DNA of 64,000 bases from Arthrobacter sp. D5-1 (lineage in GTDB: Bacteria > Actinomycetota > Actinomycetes > Actinomycetales > Micrococcaceae): the NCBI RefSeq assembly GCF_017357425.1, contig NZ_CP014571.1, forward strand, positions 3,906,001 to 3,970,000, written 5' to 3'. How positions within the stretch are numbered: position 1 is the stretch's first letter; the number at the start of each line of letters is the position of its first letter. Both the position numbers and the translations under genes were made by a program. Positions 7,382 to 16,462 of this stretch are shown piece by piece. A model generated the notes under the pieces. It was not told the origin of the DNA. It did not search any database and saw nothing but the letters and a program-made list of their open reading frames with translations.

Positions 7382-8947
7382 TCAGTGGGTGCTGGCGACG
7401 GCGATCGGCTCGCCGGAGACGTCCTCGTGGACCTGCTTCTTGTCCGCGACAGCGAAGTACGTCAAAGCGGCGACGCCGGCTCCGATGAACCAGGCGAACG
7501 GTGCAGCTGCTGCCAGCCCGGGAATGAAAGCGATGGCAATGGCAATGCCGGCTGCCGGAAGCATGGCAATGATCGCTTTCGGGTTCACGCCGCGCTTGTA
7601 GAAGTAGGCACCCTTGGGATCCTCGGTGTAAAGCTCGGGGACGTTGACCTTGCCGCGGCGGACCAGCCAGTAGTCGGCCATGACGACGCCGAACAGCGGG
7701 CCAAGCAGCGCACCGAGGCCACCCAGGAAGTACACGATGACAATCGGATTGTTGTAGAGGTTCCACGGAAGGATGACCAGGCCAATGGTGCCGCTGACCC
7801 ACGCAGCCTTGCGGAAGTTCAGGTGCCGCGGGAACAAGTTGGTCAGTGCGTAGACCGGAGCCACGAAGTTGGCCATCAGGTTCACCGCGATGGTGAGGAT
7901 CAGGAGGGCGAGGCAAGCCAGGACCAGCAGGAGGGTATTGGGAATGCTCTCCACAATGTCCGAGGGACTCTCAATGACAGTGCCGTTGATCTTGTACTGA
8001 CCACCGGCCATCACCACAACGATGGCGCCGAAGAGCAGCATGTTGATGGGGATGCCCCAGAAGTTGCCCTTGACGATCGACTTCTTGGAAGCCGAAGAGC
8101 GCGTGAAGTCGCAAAAGTTCAGGACGAAAGTTCCGTAGATGGAAACCCACAGTGCACCACCGGCAAAAATGGTGAGCCACATTTCGGTACCTTCCAGGCC
8201 CTTGATGCCGCTCCACTGGATGGCTCCGCCTGCTTCGATGAAGACCCATACCGCGATCGCAGCCATGGTCACCAGGATGATGGGCCCGGCGAAGGCCTCG
8301 TACTTTCGGATCATTTCCATGCCGAAGCTGACGATCACCAACTGCACAATCCACAGTGCCACGAAGGAAAACCAGCCCAACGTGGAGAGGCCAAGGATGG
8401 AGTTGCTGTCCAGGTCCTTCAGGCCGGGGGCCATGGCCACCAGCATGACGCGGAGGACCACCGAAGCCAGGTAGGTCTGGATGCCGAACCATGCCACTGC
8501 AACGGCGCCGCGGACCAGGCTGGCAATTTGTGCTCCGCGGATGCCAAAGCTGATCCGGCTCATGACCGGGAAGGGAACCCCGGTCTTCTCGCCCATGAAC
8601 CCCGAGAAGTTCAGGAGGGCGAAAAGGAGGATGGCGCCGATTCCGAGGGCCACCAGAATCTGCCAGCCGCCCAGACCAAGGGAGAACAGGCCGATGGCGA
8701 AGGCATAGTTACCCAGGCTGTGGACGTCATTGGCCCAGAGGGTAAAGATGCTGTAGCTGGTCCACTTGCGGCCTTTGGCCTTGGTGGGAGCGAGGTCGAT
8801 GTTGTAAAGACTGGGGCTGATGGTACGGCCTGATGCTTCGGAAGCAATGGCGCAGAGGTCAGTGTTGCCTACGACCGGATGGTTGGGGCCACCTGCGTCT
8901 TTGTCTCCCGGAGTCTCAGTGACGCCGACTGATGAAGTCGTCTGCAT
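7382..8947 (-). CDS. NCS1-family nucleobase/hydantoin/allantoin permease
   Basis: A 521-residue, 12-helix membrane symporter of the NCS1 family (Mhp1, PucI, FurA relatives). The N-terminal stretch LAPTKAKGRKWTSYSIFTLWANDVHS (split over residues ~50-75) and the block around the first helices are diagnostic for the family, as is KTGVPFPVM near residue 125. It imports hydantoins, allantoin or nucleobases with Na+ or H+. First gene of an operon with a racemase-like protein and an SDR. The ATG at 8947 follows GGAGATC. A perfect-half palindrome TTCCACAATGCGGAA lies 24 bp upstream of the start. The exact substrate is not settled by the sequence. Confidence 0.9.
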   Translation of the reverse strand: MQTTSSVGVTETPGDKDAGGPNHPVVGNTDLCAIASEASGRTISPSLYNIDLAPTKAKGRKWTSYSIFTLWANDVHSLGNYAFAIGLFSLGLGGWQILVALGIGAILLFALLNFSGFMGEKTGVPFPVMSRISFGIRGAQIASLVRGAVAVAWFGIQTYLASVVLRVMLVAMAPGLKDLDSNSILGLSTLGWFSFVALWIVQLVIVSFGMEMIRKYEAFAGPIILVTMAAIAVWVFIEAGGAIQWSGIKGLEGTEMWLTIFAGGALWVSIYGTFVLNFCDFTRSSASKKSIVKGNFWGIPINMLLFGAIVVVMAGGQYKINGTVIESPSDIVESIPNTLLLVLACLALLILTIAVNLMANFVAPVYALTNLFPRHLNFRKAAWVSGTIGLVILPWNLYNNPIVIVYFLGGLGALLGPLFGVVMADYWLVRRGKVNVPELYTEDPKGAYFYKRGVNPKAIIAMLPAAGIAIAIAFIPGLAAAAPFAWFIGAGVAALTYFAVADKKQVHEDVSGEPIAVASTH

Positions 8948-8970
8948 CGTGGATCTCCACTTCGTACTGA

Positions 8971-8985
8971 TTCCACAATGCGGAA
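8971..8985. promoter_or_regulatory. TTCC-N7-GGAA palindrome upstream of the NCS1 permease
   Basis: TTCCACAATGCGGAA, flanked by matching GA/TC to make a longer dyad. It lies 24-38 bp upstream of the permease start in the region divergent to aceE and fits a repressor site over or next to the promoter. Its complement differs from the dctA site at only a few central bases. Confidence 0.55.
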
Positions 8986-9237
8986 TCTAGTTATTGAATA
9001 GTGAAAGCACTCTATGACTCAGGTCACGTAACGTCAAGGGTTGCGGGTGTATGCAGGGTCACATTCGGTTGCTTGGGCAAAGCTTTCCCAGTTGACTGAT
9101 GCGGATACGCAATCCGTGTTGACGCTGCCCATCAGCAGACGTAATCTCGAATTGCAGAATTTTATTCTCACAATACGAAATTCCTTGAGCGCCCCCACAG
9201 AGCAAGCGCCCAGACATTCAATGAAGAGAGGTTGGAC

Positions 9238-12000
9238 GTGGCTGCAGGAGAAGAGACCTCACACATCCTCAGCGGGTTGACTGCCCAGCTGCCTGATCGT
9301 GATCCGGAAGAGACCGCGGAGTGGATTGAGTCCCTTGATGCGTTGATCGCGGAGCAGGGTACCGAGCGTGCCCAGTACATTATGCGTTCGTTGCTCCAGC
9401 GTGCCGGCGCGAGGTCGGTGGGTGTGCCGATGGTGACGACCACTGATTATGTGAACACGATCCCGGTGGACCAGGAAGCGCCGTTCCCGGGGAACGAGGA
9501 GTTCGAGCGCCGGTATCGTGCGTACATGCGGTGGAATGCCGCGGTCATGGTCCACCGTGCGCAGCGTTCCGATATTGGTGTGGGCGGGCATATTTCCACC
9601 TATGCCGGTGCTGCGACGTTGTATGAGGTGGGGTTCAACCACTTCTTCCGCGGCAAGGACCACCCCTCCGGCGGGGACCAGGTGTTCTTCCAGGGCCATG
9701 CTTCCCCTGGCATGTACGCCCGGGCGTTCATGGAAGGCCGTCTGACCGAGGAGGATTTGGACGGGTTCCGTCAGGAGAAGTCCAAGGCCGGCCATGCGTT
9801 GTCTTCGTACCCGCACCCGCGCCTGATGCCGGATTTCTGGGAGTTCCCGACCGTGTCGATGGGTATCGGCCCGATGAACGCGATCTACCAGGCCCAGTCC
9901 AACCGGTACCTGCAGAACCGTGGCATCAAAGACACCTCGGACCAGCAGGTCTGGGCGTTCCTCGGTGACGGGGAAATGGACGAGCCCGAGTCCCGTGGTT
10001 TGTTGCAGCTCGCCGCGAACGAGAACCTGGACAACCTGAACTTCGTGATCAACTGCAACCTCCAGCGCCTGGACGGACCGGTCCGCGGCAACGGCAAAAT
10101 CATGCAGGAACTCGAAGCGTTCTTCCGCGGTGCGGGCTGGAACGTGATCAAGGTCGTTTGGGGCCGGGAATGGGATTCCCTGCTGGAAGCAGACCAGGAC
10201 GGGGCGTTGGTGAAAATCATGAACGAAACCCCCGATGGTGACTACCAAACCTACAAAGCCGAGTCCGGCGGGTTCGTGAGGGAACACTTCTTCGGCAAAT
10301 CCCCGCAGACCAAGGACATGGTCGCGGATTTGGACGACGAACAGATCTGGGGCCTCAAACGCGGCGGCCACGACTACCGCAAGGTCTACGCCGCGTACAA
10401 GGCCGCGACCGAGTTCAAGGGCAAACCCACCGTGATCCTGGCCAAAACGGTCAAGGGCTACGGACTGGGCCCGCACTTCGAAGGCCGCAATGCCACCCAC
10501 CAGATGAAGAAACTGACCATGGAAGACCTCAAAGCCTTCCGTGACCACCTCCGCATCCCCATCAGCGATGACCAACTCGACGCTGACCTCTACCGGCCCC
10601 CGTACTACCACCCCGGCATGGACGCCCCCGAAATCAAGTACCTCATGGAACGCCGGGCCGAGCTCGGCGGGTTCGTCCCCGAACGCCGCCGCAAACACAC
10701 CGAGGTCACCTTGCCCGACGCGAAGTCCTACGACGTAGCCAAACGCGGATCCGGGAAACAACAAGCCGCCACCACCATGGCCTTCGTCCGTTTGCTCAAG
10801 GACCTGATGCGGGACAAGAACTTCGGCGCCCGGTTCGTGCCCGTCGTCCCCGACGAATCCCGGACCTTCGGGATGGACGCGTTCTTCCCGACCGCGAAAA
10901 TCTACAACCCCAAAGGCCAGAACTACCTCTCCGTGGACCGCGACCTCGTCCTGGCCTACAAAGAATCCCCCGCCGGACAACTGATCCACCCCGGCATCAA
11001 CGAAGCCGGCGCCGTCGCAGCCTTCACCGCCGCCGGGACCGCCTACGCCACCCACGGCGAACCCCTGGTCCCGATCTACGTGTTCTACTCCATGTTCGGC
11101 TTCCAACGCACCGGCGACTCCTTCTGGGCCGCAGCAGACCAAATGACCCGCGGCTTCATCATCGGCGCCACCGCAGGACGGACCACCCTCACCGGCGAAG
11201 GACTCCAACACGCCGACGGACACTCCCCCATCCTGGCCTCCACCAACCCCGCCGTGAAAACCTACGACCCCGCCTACGGCTACGAAATCGGCCACATCAT
11301 CCGCCACGGCCTCGAAGAAATGTACGGCGAGGCCTCCGAGGACCACAACGTGATGTACTACCTCACCGTCTACAACGAGCCCATCACCCAACCCGCGGAA
11401 CCAGAAAACCTGGACATCAACGGACTCCTCAAAGGCATCTACAAACTCGCAGACGCCCCCACCGCGGACAGCACCAACACAGCGAACCGCCCCACCGCGA
11501 ACATCCTCGCCTCCGGCGTGTCCGTGCCCTGGGCCCTCGAAGCCCAACGGATCCTCGCCGAAGACTGGAACGTCGCCGCCGAAGTCTGGTCCGTGACCTC
11601 CTGGAACGAACTCCGACGCGACGGACTCGCCGCCGAAGAACACGCCTTCCTCAACCCCGGCCAACCCGCCCGCACCCCGTTCATCACCGAACAACTCGCC
11701 GGCCACACCGGACCCGTCATCGCCGTCACCGACTACATGAAAGCCGTCCCCGACCAAATCCGCCAATTCATCCCCAACGACTTCGCCGCCCTCGGAGCAG
11801 ACGGCTTCGGCTTCTCCGACACCCGCCAAGCCGCACGCCGCTACTTCAAAAACGACACCCACTCCATCGTCGCCAAAACCCTGCAGTTGCTGGCGGCGAG
11901 GGGCGAAGTCGAGGAGGGCGCGCCGTCGTACGCCATTGACCGTTACAAACTGCTGGACGTGAACGCCGGCACCACCGGCGGCGCAGGCGGCGACGCCTGA
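9238..12000 (+). CDS. aceE: Pyruvate dehydrogenase E1 component (homodimeric type)
   Basis: Thiamine-diphosphate enzyme that decarboxylates pyruvate and acetylates the E2 lipoyl domain in the pyruvate dehydrogenase complex. I choose the GTG at 9238 (MAAGEETSH) since GAGAGG sits 6 bp upstream; a TTG at 9232 is an alternative. From there it has 920 residues, normal for AceE. The ThDP motif [10 protein letters not shown] is near residue 243 with the downstream [13 protein letters not shown] part. Regulatory and transketolase-like domains follow in order. The gene stands alone, as usual in Actinobacteria. Codon use changes along it: G/T-ending codons early, strongly C/A-ending codons from about 10.2 to 11.88 kb, then an abrupt return near 11881. 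Confidence 0.97.
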   Translation: MAAGEETSHILSGLTAQLPDRDPEETAEWIESLDALIAEQGTERAQYIMRSLLQRAGARSVGVPMVTTTDYVNTIPVDQEAPFPGNEEFERRYRAYMRWNAAVMVHRAQRSDIGVGGHISTYAGAATLYEVGFNHFFRGKDHPSGGDQVFFQGHASPGMYARAFMEGRLTEEDLDGFRQEKSKAGHALSSYPHPRLMPDFWEFPTVSMGIGPMNAIYQAQSNRYLQNRGIKDTSDQQVWAFLGDGEMDEPESRGLLQLAANENLDNLNFVINCNLQRLDGPVRGNGKIMQELEAFFRGAGWNVIKVVWGREWDSLLEADQDGALVKIMNETPDGDYQTYKAESGGFVREHFFGKSPQTKDMVADLDDEQIWGLKRGGHDYRKVYAAYKAATEFKGKPTVILAKTVKGYGLGPHFEGRNATHQMKKLTMEDLKAFRDHLRIPISDDQLDADLYRPPYYHPGMDAPEIKYLMERRAELGGFVPERRRKHTEVTLPDAKSYDVAKRGSGKQQAATTMAFVRLLKDLMRDKNFGARFVPVVPDESRTFGMDAFFPTAKIYNPKGQNYLSVDRDLVLAYKESPAGQLIHPGINEAGAVAAFTAAGTAYATHGEPLVPIYVFYSMFGFQRTGDSFWAAADQMTRGFIIGATAGRTTLTGEGLQHADGHSPILASTNPAVKTYDPAYGYEIGHIIRHGLEEMYGEASEDHNVMYYLTVYNEPITQPAEPENLDINGLLKGIYKLADAPTADSTNTANRPTANILASGVSVPWALEAQRILAEDWNVAAEVWSVTSWNELRRDGLAAEEHAFLNPGQPARTPFITEQLAGHTGPVIAVTDYMKAVPDQIRQFIPNDFAALGADGFGFSDTRQAARRYFKNDTHSIVAKTLQLLAARGEVEEGAPSYAIDRYKLLDVNAGTTGGAGGDA

Positions 12001-12010
12001 CAACCCGCAC

Positions 12011-12060
12011 AAAAAAGTTGGCGGCTGTGTTCGTATGGAACACTGCCGCCAACTTTTTTT
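12011..12060. terminator. Bidirectional intrinsic terminator after aceE
   Basis: AAAAAAGTTGGCGGC (from 12011) pairs with GCCGCCAACTTTTTTT ending at 12060. The A-run/stem/T-run layout serves both aceE and the convergent DUF1508 gene. Confidence 0.92.
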
Positions 12061-12082
12061 CGCTGGTTTCTTTGGACCGGAC

Positions 12083-12274
12083 CTAGGTACCCAGGTTCCT
12101 TCGGTCCACCACAAAGCCCGTTGCCGCATTTTCGCGGACGGCGTTGATGCCGGCCACCACGGCCTTGAGGTTCGGAAATTGTGGCGACACTGCCACAACC
12201 GTGCCGTCCTCGGCGGTGAGCCTGAACCGGAATGAGTTGGATCCTGCTTTGAGAATTTCGAAAGTGCCAGCCAT
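12083..12274 (-). CDS. Small DUF1508 (YegP-type) protein
   Basis: A 63-residue protein matching the DUF1508 fold: GTFEILKAGSNSFRFRLTAE followed by two more strands and a short helix (VVAGINAVRENA). The open frame extends 21 codons further upstream, but ATG 12274 with AAGGAA 8 bp before it is the better start and gives the usual domain length. Function of the family is unknown. It converges with aceE through a shared terminator. Confidence 0.82.
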   Translation of the reverse strand: MAGTFEILKAGSNSFRFRLTAEDGTVVAVSPQFPNLKAVVAGINAVRENAATGFVVDRRNLGT

Positions 12275-12434
12275 ATTTTCTGTTCCTTCACGCGTCGTTG
12301 CGTCTACGAGCTGACTGCACAACTCCCCCATCGACAATAATGGCCATTTACGCCGATCAAAAGGCCTACCCGCGGGTAATCTGCAACCGAATTAGGTAGA
12401 TGTACCAGAAAGCAAGCCAGGAGCTAGAGACCGC

Positions 12435-13073
12435 ATGCACCCCCGCGCGTATCGTGAGGATATGACTGACTCCGGCATGGCCCCCACCACGGGCGTGCTC
12501 CTCGCTGCAGGGGCCGGCACCCGCTTGGGGCGCGGCCCGAAGGCGCTGCTCCCATTCCGCGGCCGGACGTTGGTAGAGGTTCTGGCCAACACCCTGTTCG
12601 ACGGCGGTTGCCGCGAGGTTGTGGTGGTACTCGGCGCCGAAGCCGACCGCGTCAGAAGCGTCACGGATCTGGGCCCCTACGTGGTGGTGGAGAACGAGCA
12701 GTGGGGTAAAGGCATGGCGGGCTCTTTCCGCGCCGGAATCGACGCCGCCACCCCTGGCAACAGCATCATGGTGGCGCTGGTGGACCAGCCCGGATTAACT
12801 CCGACGGCGGTGAGCAGGCTGCTGGGCAGCCACCGTCCCGGCCGGGTTACCGCGGCCGCGTACCCTGATGAGTCGGGCCACCTGAAGCGCAGGCACCCGG
12901 TGATTTTCGACGTCGGACTCCGCGCCGAAGCCGCTGCCGCGGCTCATGGCGACACGGGAGCGCGATCGTTCCTGAAGGCCCATCCCGGCCTGGTGGACCT
13001 GGTGGACTGCAGCGACCTTTGCTCCGGCGAGGACCTGGACACGAAGGACCAGCTGCACTTGCTGGAGATGTAA
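12435..13073 (+). CDS. MobA-like nucleotidyltransferase (molybdenum cofactor cytidylyltransferase type)
   Basis: NTP-transferase of the MobA/MocA family, 212 residues. It has the N-terminal nucleotide-binding motif LAAGAGTRLGRGPKALLP (near residue 22-39) and the metal-site region VALVDQPG near residue 115. Such proteins attach CMP or GMP to molybdopterin; a MocA-type role would suit the xanthine dehydrogenase encoded 0.6 kb downstream. The start is uncertain: ATG 12435, or ATG 12462 with GAGGA just ahead of it. The second is 9 codons shorter. The substrate nucleotide is inferred from context. Confidence 0.82.
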   Translation: MHPRAYREDMTDSGMAPTTGVLLAAGAGTRLGRGPKALLPFRGRTLVEVLANTLFDGGCREVVVVLGAEADRVRSVTDLGPYVVVENEQWGKGMAGSFRAGIDAATPGNSIMVALVDQPGLTPTAVSRLLGSHRPGRVTAAAYPDESGHLKRRHPVIFDVGLRAEAAAAAHGDTGARSFLKAHPGLVDLVDCSDLCSGEDLDTKDQLHLLEM

Positions 13074-13114
13074 GTATTGGTGCCTGAGTCAAGGGCCCGG
13101 GTAACTTTGGACGC

Positions 13115-13582
13115 ATGATCCGCATTGATCTTGACGATCCCGCACGCCCCGATGTCCACCAACTCCTCAGCGAGCACCTGGCCGACATGTTCGCCACGTC
13201 GCCCGCTGAGAGCGTGCACGCGCTGGACCACTCGGCGTTGTCACACGAATCCATCACGTTCTGGACGGCACGCGAGGATGGTGTGTTGCTGGGATGCGGT
13301 GCGTTGAAGACGCTCTCCGCCGGGCAGGCCGAGATCAAGTCCATGCGCACTGCGGCCAGCGCGCGGGGACGCGGAGTGGCCACCTTGATGCTGGGGCACA
13401 TCGTGGCCGAAGCCCGTGTGCGAGGGTTCGAGCGCCTGAGCCTGGAAACGGGAACCGAGGATTATTTCGCTCCGGCCCGCCGGTTGTATGCCCGGCATGG
13501 TTTCACCGAATGCCCGCCTTTCGGGGACTACACCCTGGACCCGAACAGTGTGTTCATGGAGCTCGCCGTCTCACCCAAGTGA
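13115..13582 (+). CDS. GNAT-family N-acetyltransferase
   Basis: A 155-residue acetyl-CoA-dependent transferase. The acetyl-CoA motif reads ARGRGVATLML (near residue 87-97), followed by FERLSLETG and the C-terminal ARRLYARHGF typical of small-molecule or amino-group acetyltransferases. It begins 41 bp after the MobA-like gene and may share its transcript. The stop is at the edge of an inverted-repeat element (13573-13640). The acceptor is not predictable. Confidence 0.88.
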   Translation: MIRIDLDDPARPDVHQLLSEHLADMFATSPAESVHALDHSALSHESITFWTAREDGVLLGCGALKTLSAGQAEIKSMRTAASARGRGVATLMLGHIVAEARVRGFERLSLETGTEDYFAPARRLYARHGFTECPPFGDYTLDPNSVFMELAVSPK

Positions 13583-13640
13583 GTAACAGCAAACGTCGCA
13601 CTGAGGGCTCATACCGACGTTTGCTGTTACTCAGTTGGGC
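13573..13640. repeat. Dispersed inverted-repeat element, family B, copy 1
   Basis: Arms 13573-13598 and 13615-13640 are complementary except for one base (GAGTAACAGCAAACGTCG). It lies between convergent genes and overlaps both stop regions. A second copy at 36664-36730 keeps the 20-base string ACGTTTGCTGTTACTCAGTT and the loop core CTGAG-S-GCTCA, so it is a family and not just a terminator. It probably also terminates transcription. Confidence 0.75.
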
Positions 13641-16462
13641 TACACGGGCGCAGTGGTGCGGTCGCGGAGGGCCAGGTAGATCTTGTCCCGCGCGATGGGC
13701 AGCTCGCCAAAGCGGATCCCCGTCGCGTTGCGGATGGCGTTGGCCAGCGCGGGCGCCACCGGGTTGAACGGGCTCTCGCTCATGGACTTCGCGCCAAGGG
13801 GGCCAGTGGAGTCGTTGGTAGCGGCGAAGTACACCTCGCTCCGGGGCACGTCAGCGAACGACGGGATGTGGTACTGCCTCAGGATGTCCGTGGTGACCCG
13901 TCCGGCGTCGTCCACTTTCACTTCCTCGTACAGCACCGCTCCGAGGGCCTGCGCAATGCCGCCCTCGATCTGTCCACGGCATTGCCGCGGATTCACCACA
14001 ACACCGGCGTCGGCGGCCTGGACACTCTGCAGGATCCTCAGCTCACCGGTTCCCGTATTAACGGCAACCCGGAAGCCATGGACGTTGAACGCGACAGATC
14101 GCGGCGTCCCACCCCAGTTGCCGTCGGTGGCGAGCCGAACGCCCTGCAGCCGGGCGGCGTCGACGATTTCCGCCAGCGTCACCGTGCGGTCGCCACACTC
14201 GACGGCGCCATCCACCAGCCGGCAATCCGCCAGGGCCGCTCCGGTCAGCGAAGCGGCCACCGTCTGGATCCGGGTGGCGAGTTCCAACGCGGCACCGAGT
14301 GTCGCCTTGCCGGCCACCACGGTTCCAGCCGAGCCAAAAGCCCCGGTGTCGTGCTCCACGAGGTCGGTATCGGACTGGCGGACCGTCACCTTGGACGCCG
14401 TGGTCGCAAGCGCCGTGGCGGCCAGCTGCGCGTGAACAGTTGTGGTGCCGTTCCCAAATTCGGCAGTACCGACGTCGACGGCGAACCTTCCGTCCGCTTC
14501 CAGGCTCACCCGGGTGTGGGCGAAATGGCCGCGCGGCGGGACGGTGTCGATCATGGACAGGGCCGAGCCCTCCCCCACCACCCAGTCCGGTCCGAGGTCG
14601 TCCAGTCCGGCGGCGCGGTATCGTTCCTTGCCCCGGTCCAGGGCGTCCCGCACCAAAGCAACACACTGGTCCAGGCCGTAGCTTCCGTAGTGCACGTCTT
14701 CTTCCGGCTCGGGGGTGGTGGACAGCATGTGATCGCCGGGCCGGACCATGTTCTTGAGCCGGAATTCGAGCGGATCCATGCCGATGCCGACAGCCAGCTC
14801 ATCGATGGCCGACTCGATCGCGAAGATCATCTGGCTCAGCCCATACCCGCGGAAGGCACCGGCGGGGACGGTGTTGGTGTACACCGCGCGCGCGTCCACT
14901 TTCTTGTTCACGCACTTGTACACGGCCAACGATTCGCCACAACCGTGGAACATCACGCCCGGCGCATGGTTTCCGTAGGCACCGGTGTTGGTGAGGACGT
15001 TCAGTTGAAGCGCGGTGAGGGCACCGTCACGGCTGGCACCCGCCTTGAGGTGAATGGTGAAGGGGTGGCGCGTAGTGGTTGCCGTGAACTGCTCAGTACG
15101 GGTGAACTCCAGCTGGACGGGCCTGCGAAGAGCCAAAGCGGCAAGCGCCACCAGGTCCTCGGTGAGGACTTCCTGCTTGCCACCGAATCCGCCGCCAACC
15201 CGGCCGGCCACCACCCGGATGGTCTCCGGCGCCAGGTTGAACACCCGGCTCAGCGTCCGCTTTACCAAGAAGGGAACCTGCGTGGAGGAACGGATCATCA
15301 AGCGTCCCTCCTCGTCCAACCAGGCAATGGAAGCATGCGTTTCCATTGCCACGTGCTGCACCCGTTGGGTTTGGTACGTGTGCTCGTGGATGAAGTCCGC
15401 AGCCGCAAACCCATCAGCAACACTCCCAAGTTCGGCATGGACCTCTGCCACCACATTCTGGAGCGGGCGGGAAATGCGGGAGAAGACTCCGTCCTTTTCT
15501 CCGTGAATTGCCGGGGCTCCGGGAAGGATGGCTTCCTGCGGAGTGAAGACCGGTTCCAGCAGTTCGTACTCAACAGCCAAGGCGCGGGCGCCGGCCTCTG
15601 CCGCCCCAACGGACTCGGCGACGACGGCCGCAACCCGCTGGCCGATGAACCGCACCACGTTATCCAACACACGGGTGTCATCGGGATCGTCGGTGTAATT
15701 CTCGTGTTGGGCCGTGGAGAACAGCAGCTGCGGTGCGTCCTCATGCGTGAACACCGCCACGACGCCGGGAACCGCCAGCGCCGGGGCCTTGTTGATGGAC
15801 ACAATCCGGGCATGCGGGTGCGGCGAACGAAGGAGCTTCATGTGCAGCGGGCCCGGAAGTTGCCCGGCCGGGACATCAAGGGTGTAGCGGGCGGTTCCGG
15901 TGACCACAGCCTGACCGGCGGGTGCGGGAACGTTGTCGCCCAGCTGACCGGGAGTGGCGGGCACAACCGCGGTGGGAACGGCAGCTGGCGACTGCGCCCC
16001 CGAAACGTCAACTCCGGCGTCGTGCTGGTGATCGCCGCCGTGGCCGCAGACCGCGTCCGCGATGGAGCGGTAACCGGTGCAGCGGCATAGGTTGCCCTTG
16101 AGGTTGCGCGGCAGGTTGGCGCGTTGCTCGTCGTCGAAGGTGGCCGCGGTCATCATCATTCCGGCGGTACAGAACCCGCACTGGAAACCCTGGGCTTCCA
16201 GGAACTGCTCCTGCACTGGATGCAGGCCTTCTGCGCTGCCCAAGCCCTCGATGGTGGTGACTGCTTTGCCCTCGGCACGGACAGCCGGGTAGATGCAGCT
16301 GTGGACGGGTGTTCCGTCAACGTGGACGGTGCAGGCTCCGCAGTCGCCGCCGTCGCAGCCCTTCTTGACGCCAAAGTTGCCCTCTTCGCGGAGGAACGTG
16401 CGGAGGCACTGGCCGGGGCGGGGTGTGGCCTGCGAGGCAGTTCCGTTGATCTCAATTGCCAT
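13640..16462 (-). CDS. Xanthine dehydrogenase: fused 2Fe-2S and molybdopterin subunits
   Basis: Oxidises hypoxanthine/xanthine-type purines to urate in the cytoplasm. Residues 1-130 form the iron-sulfur subunit: C36, C41, C44, C56 for the first cluster and C95, C98, C126, C128 for the second. After a Pro/Ala linker (about 140-170), residues ~175-940 form the Mo-binding subunit with GRVGGGFGGKQ near 440 and the C-terminal GAKSMSESPFNP holding the conserved catalytic Glu. In most bacteria these are separate proteins or are fused with the FAD part in between, so the order here is notable. It overlaps the FAD-subunit gene by 11 bp. Purine specificity is inferred from neighbours. Confidence 0.9.
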   Translation of the reverse strand: MAIEINGTASQATPRPGQCLRTFLREEGNFGVKKGCDGGDCGACTVHVDGTPVHSCIYPAVRAEGKAVTTIEGLGSAEGLHPVQEQFLEAQGFQCGFCTAGMMMTAATFDDEQRANLPRNLKGNLCRCTGYRSIADAVCGHGGDHQHDAGVDVSGAQSPAAVPTAVVPATPGQLGDNVPAPAGQAVVTGTARYTLDVPAGQLPGPLHMKLLRSPHPHARIVSINKAPALAVPGVVAVFTHEDAPQLLFSTAQHENYTDDPDDTRVLDNVVRFIGQRVAAVVAESVGAAEAGARALAVEYELLEPVFTPQEAILPGAPAIHGEKDGVFSRISRPLQNVVAEVHAELGSVADGFAAADFIHEHTYQTQRVQHVAMETHASIAWLDEEGRLMIRSSTQVPFLVKRTLSRVFNLAPETIRVVAGRVGGGFGGKQEVLTEDLVALAALALRRPVQLEFTRTEQFTATTTRHPFTIHLKAGASRDGALTALQLNVLTNTGAYGNHAPGVMFHGCGESLAVYKCVNKKVDARAVYTNTVPAGAFRGYGLSQMIFAIESAIDELAVGIGMDPLEFRLKNMVRPGDHMLSTTPEPEEDVHYGSYGLDQCVALVRDALDRGKERYRAAGLDDLGPDWVVGEGSALSMIDTVPPRGHFAHTRVSLEADGRFAVDVGTAEFGNGTTTVHAQLAATALATTASKVTVRQSDTDLVEHDTGAFGSAGTVVAGKATLGAALELATRIQTVAASLTGAALADCRLVDGAVECGDRTVTLAEIVDAARLQGVRLATDGNWGGTPRSVAFNVHGFRVAVNTGTGELRILQSVQAADAGVVVNPRQCRGQIEGGIAQALGAVLYEEVKVDDAGRVTTDILRQYHIPSFADVPRSEVYFAATNDSTGPLGAKSMSESPFNPVAPALANAIRNATGIRFGELPIARDKIYLALRDRTTAPV

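Noticed and set aside
7160..8833. Long plus-strand frame opposite the NCS1 permease and racemase-like gene
   Set aside because: It spans two well-supported minus-strand genes and has charged low-complexity sequence typical of shadow frames.
9259..12291. 1010-codon open frame antisense to aceE
   Set aside because: Its Gly/Val/Glu-rich translation mirrors aceE codon bias in a GC-rich genome, has no family resemblance and lacks a ribosome-binding site. AceE on the plus strand is unambiguous.
13868..16090. 740-codon frame opposite the xanthine dehydrogenase gene
   Set aside because: No domain resemblance; the opposite strand carries all Fe-S and Mo motifs.
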